Shown one piece after another: positions 33,788 through 43,800 of a stretch of 64,000 bases of DNA. The notes below the pieces were generated by a model. It did not search any database. It was not told where the DNA came from and saw nothing but the letters and a program-made list of their open reading frames with translations. Each line of letters starts with the position of its first letter. The first letter of the stretch is position 1. A program made the translations under genes and the position numbers. The stretch comes from Tridacna crocea (lineage: Eukaryota > Mollusca > Bivalvia > Cardiida > Cardiidae), in assembly GCA_943736015.1 (NCBI GenBank), contig OX031058.1, forward strand, positions 21,167,001-21,231,000, read 5' to 3'.

Positions 33788-34199
33788 CATCTTCGCGAGC
33801 CAAGTTTACGATCACTACGTGGATCTTACCTTGGCTGATTGAGCCCGATTTCGAGATTCCTGTGATGCGCCCTCTATTGGATGCTGGTTATTACTCCCCT
33901 TTACATCATGTTTCTAAAAGCAAATGAAATATCATCACAGTTTACAAACCGCTTACGAATACACATGAAGCGATAAGCAGACATCCACGTGAGTTTCCAT
34001 GTTTTACCTATTATTCGAAAGGTAGAGACCGTGTTCTATTTTTATCAAAGATGAAATACTACGAGCGATTTTATTCGATGCAGGTAGAGCTGGCTGCATA
34101 TAATGAAAAGGCGTATGGGGGGGGGGGGGGTGTAAAAATCCAGCTCAATCCGCCAAGGTGAGATCCACGTAGTGATCGTAAACTTGGCTCGCGAAGATG
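33788..34199. repeat. Family G MITE, copy 2
   Basis: Inverted ends CATCTTCGCGAGCCAAG and CTTGGCTCGCGAAGATG. Flanked by TATGACCCC at 33778-33786 and 34200-34208, a 9-bp target duplication with one extra A on the left. Contains a poly(G) run at about 34117. Confidence 0.9.
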
Positions 34200-34545
34200 T
34201 ATGACCCCTGTCACGTCGGTATCTGTATGAGCCGTGCTCTGGCAAAAGGGGGCTTAATGCATTTCCGTGACATATGATACCAAGCATATTATTACATAAT
34301 TACGGACCCGTGATAATCACTTTTTTTTTTTACGAATCGACTAAATCATAAAGTAAACTGGTCCTTGGATATACAGAAAATCGACCAATAGCGAAAGGTT
34401 TCGACTCAGGTCAGCCTGCGCATTCCGCAAAGGCTGACCTGAGTCGATACTTTTTGCAGATGCATTAAACACCCTTTTCACAGAGCATGGCTCGTATGTT
34501 TTGTTCATGTGGATTTTCTCACATTCCTCCATCTAGGGGTCTGTT
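34200..34545 (-). pseudogene. PhyH terminal exon copy split by a family E element
   Basis: GTCACGTCGGTATCTGTATG at about 34210 and TTGTTCATGTGGATTTTCTC at about 34502 are adjacent in the real last exon (34612-34660). Here they are separated by a family E element. Substitutions in the WMKKWE-encoding part show it is not functional. Confidence 0.65.
34229..34493. repeat. Family E MITE inside a duplicated exon
   Basis: Starts AGCCGTGCTCTGGCAAAAGG and ends CCTTTTCACAGAGCATGGCT, with a hairpin CTCAGGTCAGCCTGCGC / GCTGACCTGAG. TATG occurs at both flanks and may be the target duplication. Confidence 0.8.
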
Positions 34546-34587
34546 AAAAATGATTTAGAAATAAATCGGTTAAAATTGATGTAGAAA

Positions 34588-34719
34588 TTAATGTTCAGTT
34601 AGGCCTTCGTCACGTCGATATCTGTCTGTATGTTTGTTCATGTGGATTATCTCCCATTTCTTCATCCATGGTCCTGGTAAAGTGGTATCAAAGTCTGGGT
34701 CTTCTTGTAGATCTACAGC
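34588..34719 (-). CDS. PhyH gene exon 9 (C-terminus)
   Basis: Acceptor ATACAACAG, phase 0. It encodes 43 residues, including DFDTTLPGPWMKKW, and the stop TAA. GPWM near the C-terminus is typical of this subfamily as I know it. Confidence 0.88.
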   Translation of the reverse strand, partial: AVDLQEDPDFDTTLPGPWMKKWEIIHMNKHTDRYRRDEGLTEH

Positions 34720-34812
34720 CTGTTGTATATTGAGAAGTATAAGGTATAATCTATGGATATACTTTGTGAAACTGCATTGGGAGACAGATACAGAGAGTAC
34801 AGAGAGAGAGAG

Positions 34813-34853
<41 letters not shown>

Positions 34854-37800
34854 GGGAGAGACAGAGAGAAGGAGAGACAGAGAGGGAGTGAGAGAGACAG
34901 AGATAGCAGAAAAGGAGAGAGAAACATAGGGCAATGGGAGAGAGAGTAGGACAGAAAGACAGAGTAAGAGGAAAAGAGCGAGACAGAGACAGAGAGAGAG
35001 AGAGACAGAGAGAGAGACAGAGAGACACAGAGAGAGACACAGAGAGAGCAGAAAAGTAGAGAGACACATAGGGCAATGGGAGAGAGAGTAGGACAGAAAA
35101 ACAGAGTAAGAGGAAAAGAGAGAGAGAAAGACAGAGACAGAGACAGACAGATAGATAGACAGACAGACAGACAGAGACAGAGTCAAAGGAAAAGAGAGAG
35201 AGAGAGAGAGAGAGAAGGGGACGGGATTGCTTAGTACCAACATTTCCTTCTTTCCCAACAATGCTTTAAAGGATTTTTTTTCTGGGTCAATGCAAGATTG
35301 TTTGGTTAATGGTTAAAAGAAGACTTACATCATCTACTGCCTTCTTTTGTTGACTGTGCCTGTCTACGGCATCAAATTCGGTCCAGTCTATTTCGTAATT
35401 GGGGTTGTCTTTGGTTCTCATTAAAACAGGTTTCTTCAAACCCCAGAGACCATCTGGGTCATTGGGTCGCTGCCATCTCAAATCAAGGCTCCAACGAACT
35501 TGATTTGAAATATTTGGCAAACTGTAGAGGAAGAAAAATAATTACGGTGGGTTGGAAAAGATAGGGTCGTGTCCATAACTTGATTGCTAAAGAAAAATGA
35601 CTGTGTATATGCGCAAAAGTCTCTCTTTGCCTGCTGGGCCTCCCGCCTGCCTACCCGTGGGTAGGGGTATTTTCAGGTAGAAATACTTTTACTTGTATAT
35701 GTGATAAATATGATAAGAGGTTTCAATGTTAAGAAATACCCACACCTCAATGTAAGTACTGGTTTTGTTTCCGGGAAGATTTGGCGGTGATATATGTATA
35801 TAAGTCAAGATTGATGAAAAACGAAATTCAGCCATGCTGTGGGAGACATGTATAAAGCATATGCAAAAAGTATCAGCCAAGGTCAGCCTGCGCGGAATAC
35901 GCAGGGCTGACCTGAATCTAAACTTTTTGCTCTTCTTAATAGATTTTTCTGCTTCTGAAAATACCCCTTTCCCCCATTAAGGAGCTGCATTGATCTACCT
36001 GTTACCTGTGCGCCACTTATTTAATACACTTAACCTTTATCCTGCTTAATAAATGAAATTTTCAGGGCAGCAGCAAAAAACTTAATTTTGCTATTTCCAC
36101 GACTATTTTCTCCTTCTCGGACAATGTAGATCCAAGATCAGACTGCACGTTCTGTGCAGTCTGGTCTTGATCTGCACTGTCCGCAAAAGGTCAGTGAGTC
36201 GTGCTTAGAAGCCTTAGAGGTAATTTATATTTCCTGATAAATGTGACGCGTCACGCAAAAAGGGACCATCTGGGAACTGCGAAAAGAGTCGGCCCTGGTC
36301 AGACTGCGCAGATTGCGCAGGCTGACCAGGATCGACACTTTTCGCCTTTATAATTTTTTTTTCTGTATGAAAAGTGATCATTCTACCTTACTATTAAATC
36401 ATTTTTGACCTATCAGCTTAAAATTGACCTACGCTATCTTTGATCTGTTTACACGTAAATGATGTACGAAATTCCAAGATTGTCCCTTTTTGCGTGTCAG
36501 GTCACAAATTATAATAATTGTGTTTACCTTCTGTGTGGTATAGTATTGTTGAACATCACCAAACCTCCGTAAGGTATTGGGCATGTCTTGATATCCTTCT
36601 CCAGATCCACTCCTTAATTTGAGAAAAAGAGTTTAACAGAGACTTGACCTTTTGCCGATTTTGATTCATAGGTGTTTCAACGTCTTATCGGCCAATCAAA
36701 ACGCAGCATTGGGTGGCATGTAAACAATAAAAGTCTGACACAATTTCTCTTTGTATTCGTCGCCATTTTCTGGTTAGCTTGTCAGGCTTGACAACCCATA
36801 TACCGCGTTACTAAGGTTATCTTCGCAAGCCAAGGCCGACAATTCACTACGCTACTCTACCCTTGGCGGATCGTGCTTGATTTTTACCTTCACCCGATAT
36901 GCTTTTTCATTGGATGCAGCCAGCTCTAGCTGCAACGAATGAAATCGCTCGTAGCATTCCATCTTTGATAAAAATAGAACAAGGTCTCTACCTTTCGAAT
37001 AGAAGGTAAAACATGGAAACCCACGTGGATGTCTGCTTATAGCTTCATGTGTATTCGTAAGCGGTTTGTAAAACTATATTTCATTTGCTTTTAGAAATAT
37101 GATGTAAAGGGGGGTAATAACCAGCATCCAATAGAGGGCGCATCGCAGGAATCTCGAAATCGGGCTCAATCAGCCAAGGTAAGATCCACGTAGCGATCGG
37201 AAACTTGGCTCGCGAAGATGTACTAAGGTGGGCGTGCCAAACTCGCGTGTACAGAAAGGTCAAATTTTGAACCATGCTCTTGCTAAAGGGGGTCTAATGC
37301 ATCTCTGTCATTCATTATACCTAGCAAGTCATCACATAATTATGGGTCAGTTTAATATGAGCCATGCTCTAGGAAGAGGGGGCTTAATGTATTTGCTAAA
37401 AGTTTCTACCCAGGTCAGCCTGCACGGACTGTCCAGGCTGACCTGGGTCGAAACTTTTCGCTATTGGTTAATTTTCTGTAAGTCAAAGGAACAGTGTACC
37501 TCATGATCGAGTAGTTCGTTATACCAAAAAGATTTCAGGGATATATAGGGGCATTCGGACATTTGCGTTAAATGTCGTCTTATATTAACCTGCGCAGTCC
37601 GCGCAGGCTAATCCGAGACGGCACTTTCGGTTTTTATGTAAGTTTCTGTTTTGCGCAAGTCTGCGGTAGCAGTTTCGACCCAGATCAACCTGCACGAACT
37701 AAGCAGGCTGACAAGGGTTGCTACATTTTTAGAAATGCATGAGACACGTGTTTTCTTCCTACAATGTTTTCTTCTTTAAAAAATCAATTTTTGAGTCACA

Positions 37801-40800
37801 TCAATTTTGTTGTCTGCAAATGCTTCCGATTTGGACTATTTTTAAATTTCGTCTTTTGGTAGAGTTAGGATTTATTGTTTTCTTTTATCCTTATTATTTT
37901 CCTTGTATCTTGTTGTTATATAATTATCGCCATCTTATAGCGGAAAAACTATAAAATAACAACAAGAACAAGAACAAGAACAATAATAATAATAATAATA
38001 ATAATAAGACATGTCATGTTTTAATTCATGCTCACATGTGCAGATGTCGTGGACAAATAATAACACGTGTAACTTTAACAACAACAAATATTGACGCAAC
38101 CGGTGTAATGCAGAAAAATGGCCCCCATTACAAAATGACCCATGGGTCATTTCTCTACGTAGAATAATGACCCGGGTCATTTTTCTACGTCGTAAAATAA
38201 CTTCTGGGGTCATTTCTCTACATAGAAAAATGACCCGGGTCATTTTGTAGGGGAGGGTCATTTCTCTGCATTAAACCGGCCGGTTAGCTAGCTCAGTGGT
38301 TAGCATATTACACTCCTGACCTTGTGGTTGCGTGTTCGATTTCTGGTTGTAGTGAACATTCTCTCCGGTGATATTTTGCCTGTCACCTCTGATGCATATG
38401 GTTACAACAGTCAGTGATCTGCGTACAAAGTTGTGCTACTGCTGGCGTAAGAAAGCTAGGAAATGCATTCGTAGGTGTACTGACCCCCGTAATATAACCT
38501 AATCTGTTTAAAAAGGTGTCTAACTCCAATATATAAAGAAAAAAAAATGCCGACACGCATTGGCCTACCTAATGTGTTCTTCATTTCATCGTCATCACAT
38601 GTCACATACCAAGTTCCGCCCCAACAACATTTGTGAGTGGCTATACGTCCTGACCTATGGCCTTTCTCAGCAAACTGGATAGAAACAAAAATAATACTGG
38701 TATTTGTATCTTGAATACCTGCCTAACTAGCCAATATTCTATGCAAAAATTAGCGTAGCTGAATAAAACTTTTCATCGCGTCGGATTATTCAGTGAATTT
38801 CTTTTATTTAAGTATCCAGTATAAAGCCACCAATCTTTTAACCCATTACCACACAATCCCTACTTTTGACGCCCATGAGAAAGAAGCCTTTAGAAAACAT
38901 TGTGGGAAACGGTGAAAATGCTGGTAAACAGCATTTTCTCCTTTTCCCACAATGTTTTCCACCCTTCACAAAACAAATTTCAAGTTTTCAGTTACTTTTA
39001 TTTTGTCGTCTGCAAATGCTTTCGATTTGGACACGCCTAAAATATTGTCGTCTGGTAATGGGTTAAAGCCATTAGCCGCTTTCTAATAATTGCCAGGTCA
39101 AAACTATGTTTAGTGGTGATCTTGGGACAATAATTCCACTTGCGAAAGCCATTATTTAATTCCCGTAGCGATAACTATTACTTATCCTCGGAAAAGAGTT
39201 TGGACAAGCCAGTATTCGAAGCAATGCTCTCTGATCAGAAATCGTAATATAAATTTCCAACCTAAAGCAAATTTTAAACCGAATCGAAATATAAATTCGT
39301 TTCAAAAAATAAGTCAGGACTGCCTTCTTCTAAACTCTTAAACGCATTACCACACAATCCCTACTTTTGACGCCCCTGAGAAAGAATCCTTTTGAAAACA
39401 CTGTAGGAAAAGGAGAAAATGCTGGTAACCAGCATTTTCTCCTTTTCCCACAGTATTTTGTACCCTTCCCAGAACAAATTTCAATTTTTCATTCACCTTT
39501 ATCTTGTCGTCTGCAGATGCTTTCAATTTAAACCAGTCTAAAATTTTGTCGTGTGGTAAAGAGTTAAACGCATCACCACGTGTACGCAACCTTTACGTCT
39601 AGCAGAAGATCACTTTTGTCAAATAAATGTCAAATGGAGAAGTTGATTTTCAAAGGTCGACCAAATGAAATTGTGTTACATAAGAAAGAGCTAAATAAAA
39701 AAAGTTAAACGCCAACAAACCATACAGGAGAATGAAAAAAAAAAAAACTTTACTTGCAAGCACCCATTATTAGCGTTGGCATCAAGAAGTGGTATCCACG
39801 CTGTTGGAATAAGCATCGTGTAGGAAGTGTTGTCTAAATAACCAACATCTGTGAAATAAAGCAAAATCTAAATAGTTGTAGCTGTAGTTGATGATTGTAA
39901 TGATAAAGATGATAATGATGATCATTTTGGTGGTCGTGTTGATAATGCAATCCTCCTCCTTCTCCTCCTCCTCATCATCATCATCATCATTTTGGTGGTA
40001 ATGATGCTGATGATAATCGTTATCATTGTACTGTGACGATATTTTTGAAAACAAAAAACAGCCTATAAATGGGGTGTGTGTGAATACATATGAAAACAAC
40101 TCTCTCTTACAATACAGAACGGCTGGTTTCAGCCTTTAACCCATTACCACTCAATCCCTACTTTTTACGCCCCTGAGAAAGAAGCCTTTTGAAAACACTG
40201 TAGGAAAAGGAGAAAATGCTGGTAACCAGCATTTTCTCCTTTTCCTACAGTGTTTTCTACCGTCCTCAGAACAAATTCCAATTTTTCAGTCACCTTTAAT
40301 TTGTTGTCTGCAAATGCTTTCAATTTGAACCAGTTTAAAATTTTGTTGTTTGGTAAAGAGTTAAAGTGAGGTGTTGCCATGGGACACCAAAATCTTCGGC
40401 ACCTACCTGTAGAAGGTTGGAACCTTGGAGAAGGGTGTCACACTGCCCTTTATATACAAACAGCATTTTCTTTTTTATTAGCAATAAAGTTCCTTTTAAT
40501 AATTTTAGCTTGGATACTAAACCCTTGAAACTTTTACGGAGACTTACCTTGATGCCATGGTACAGTGGTAGCCTCGTTTTGAGGTGTCTTAGTGCGCAGG
40601 TTCCAAACCGGGTTTCCGGCTATGTCTGGACCAATGATTTGTTCTACCAAATTGAGCAGTCGTTCGTTTGCCCATAGTTTCCTGTAACCCTGTTGAAATA
40701 ATGTAGATCTAGCATAAGAATAATAGAACACGTGTTAGAAAGCAGCGATATACTTTTAAAACTGGTTCTCACAAATTTTAAACTATTTTATAAATATGCG

Positions 40801-43800
40801 AACTTCTTTTGCCCCTGCAATGCAAAAGGACAGTCATTTGTGAACAGGGCTGCCAAAGGGATTCTGACCAGGATTTCTTGATAACAAATGAAACACTGAT
40901 CCCACATCTATCTACATATCTACATCTTGCTGGTGGATTAACTGCGGAAGGCTGAAGCATTCATTCGACTATGATCTCAAGATATCTGTCACAACAGACC
41001 TTTTTTGGAAAATAGTTTCTCTAATCAAGACAGGCCCGATCAGAAATTTGGTGGAATATTCAACTAGCATATTGTGTAGTACTAGAGATCTAGAGTTGAC
41101 CTAATACGTGTATATTGTTCCCAGCGAATTCAAATAAAATACAGAAACTATGACTTGAGACCAATCATCAAGTATCACTTATTAGTGCTTACGTTGGAGT
41201 AGAACAGGCTATTGTTTAACTCTTTACCAACCAATAAAATTTTAGACTTGTCCAAATTGAAAGCATTTGCAGACGACAAAATCAACATGACTCAAAAATT
41301 GGCACTTGGCTTTAGAAGAGTAGAAAACATTGTGGGAAAAGGAGAAAATGCTGGTAACAAGCATTTTCTCCTTTTTCCACAATGTTTTCAATAGGCTTCT
41401 ATCTTAGGGTTGTAAAAACCAGAAATCGTTTTGGAAAGGGATAAATAACCGACATTCGATAGTATCTACGTAAATACATGTTACATCCAAATACTATTTA
41501 TAGCAATCAGATATGATAAAAGATTTTGACCTCTTTCTCTCAAATTTACCTGGCCTTCTCTTTTCTATTATGCAAGTCTATATGCGGTCTGATCGTGATC
41601 TACATCATGTCTGCACGATCAAGTAGACCGATATAGAGGTGTGTCCCTGTCGAAGTATCTAAATCAGACCTTTATCAAATTCATAATTCAAAATTGTTTC
41701 TGTTCATATCTTCTGTATGACATAAAAAAAGAGTTAAACAAGCTTGACCTAACATGAACTTGACCTTGAGATAAGTGGAGTACTCGGTACTCGTCCCTAC
41801 ATGTTATCGGCCGTCACCGTCTGTCTTGTTCATTTCAGTCCATCTATCTTACTCATTCAGACCTCAAGCATCTTCGCGAGCCAAGTTTACGATCACTACG
41901 TGGATCTTACCTTGGCTGATTGAGCCCGATTTCGAGAATTCCTGCGATGCAACCTCTATTGGATGCTGGTTATTAACCCCCCACCCCACCCCCCACCCTT
42001 TACATCATATTTCTAAAATCAAATGAAATATCGTTTTACAAACCGCTTACGAATACACATGAAGCGATAAGCAGACATCCACGTTGTTTTTTTCCATGTT
42101 TTACCCTCTATTCGAAAGGTAGAGACCTTGTTCTATTTTTATCAAAGATGAAATGTTACGAGCGATTTCATTCGTTGCAGCTAGAGCTGGCTGCATCCAA
42201 TGAAAAAAGCGTATCGGATGAACATAAAAATCAAGCTCGATCAGCCAAGGGTAGAGTAGCGTAGTGAATCGTCGGCCTTCGCTTGCGAAGATGGACCTCG
42301 AGTTAATGTGTCCAAACGCTGGCTGTCTATCTGTCTACCTCCGTCTTGCGTTTAATACTTATTTAAATATCCATACCTCAGGCATGTTTGGTACTTTATG
42401 TAGGATTACATTGGTTCCTGGAAACTCCTCTTCAAGTCTGGTAAGTCTCTCGAACAAACCAAGGTTAGCATATGTATCTGAAGTGGACATATTGTATACA
42501 AACTTCTATCTTTTACCAGCAGACGACCAAATTTTAGACATAATGCAAGTAAAAGCCTTTGCAAATGACAATCTCGTGGGGGGGGGGGGGGGGGTGTATA
42601 ATCACGCGATTCGCTTTGAGAGGGTATAAAACAGTATATGAAACGGAGAAAATTAACATTTTCTTGTAATGTCAATGTCATTTTCTTGTTTTTTTCATGT
42701 ATATCGCACTTATGACGTGCAATAACCGGAAATTGGAGAGGAACTATAGAAGCTTTGCTTTTGTTTCGATCAATTTCTGCTGGATAATATTTGTTAATTG
42801 AATGTATTGTATGCTTGTGTCGATCTATATTGGATTTCTGGAGTAAAATATGTTTGAATTTAAAAACATTTTCGTATTCCATCTCCGTAATTTTAATCTA
42901 CGATAATTGGAGTGCAACACGCGAAAAGGTGCATTCGGACATTTGCGTAAAGTGTCGTCTCGGATTAGCCTGCGCAGTCCGCGCAGGCTAATCCGAGACG
43001 GCACTTTACGACTACATTAGATTTTGTGCTACAGTAGACTTGCGTGAAACAGAAAATCACATAAAATCGGAAAGTGTCGTTTCGGATTAGCCTGCACGGA
43101 CTGCACACGCTGATCCGAGACGACACTTTACGCAAATGTCCGAATGACCCTTTTCGCGTGTTGCACTCCATATAGAATCTACCAAGCAAGTCGTCAGATA
43201 ATTGTAGATTCATAAAATCTACTTTGTCTAACAACCGACTGTTCAATGAATAAATTTCAGGGTGACTTTGGCATGCAGAAAATTGACCAATGAATAAGTT
43301 TCGGGCATGGTCAAACCTTTCATGTCAACCAAAGCGTTCGCGTGACTTGATAAGTGTTCGGGCTACGTTCCCGCGGCGTCACTGCTGCGTTGTTTGCTAC
43401 GTAAGTTGACGTTACTGCGACGTTGTCGCGGCGTTCCCTTCTTATCGCGATACGCCTTATATACATACGCAAGCCGATACGCAATAGTGAGAGAGCGTCT
43501 ACAGTATTGTGGATCACGAAGATGCATTAAGCCTCATTTGCCATAGCATGGCTTATATATATATTATTATATCATTACTTGTTATTTTGCCAGCTTCAAA
43601 CAATTTCTTCGCCAGTTCATCGACAAGTTTCGCTGTTGTTTCTCGGCATGCATCCAGTTCCTCTTTGGTGAAAAAATCAGGAATCACGATGAAACCCTGT
43701 GTAGTAAACAACATAACACGTTAATAGCTAACAAATTCGTTCGATGTCAGTTGATAAACCAAATTGATTTAATGTAATCCTGTGGCTGCTATGCCCGAAT

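Noticed and set aside
34713-35261. 180-codon Ser/Leu-rich frames on the - strand
   Set aside because: Translation of (CT)n/(GA)n simple repeat. Only the 34588-34719 part, in another frame, is a real exon.
42406-42882. 158-codon frame on the - strand
   Set aside because: Overlaps PhyH exon 3 in a different frame and runs through a poly(G) tract and a family A relic.
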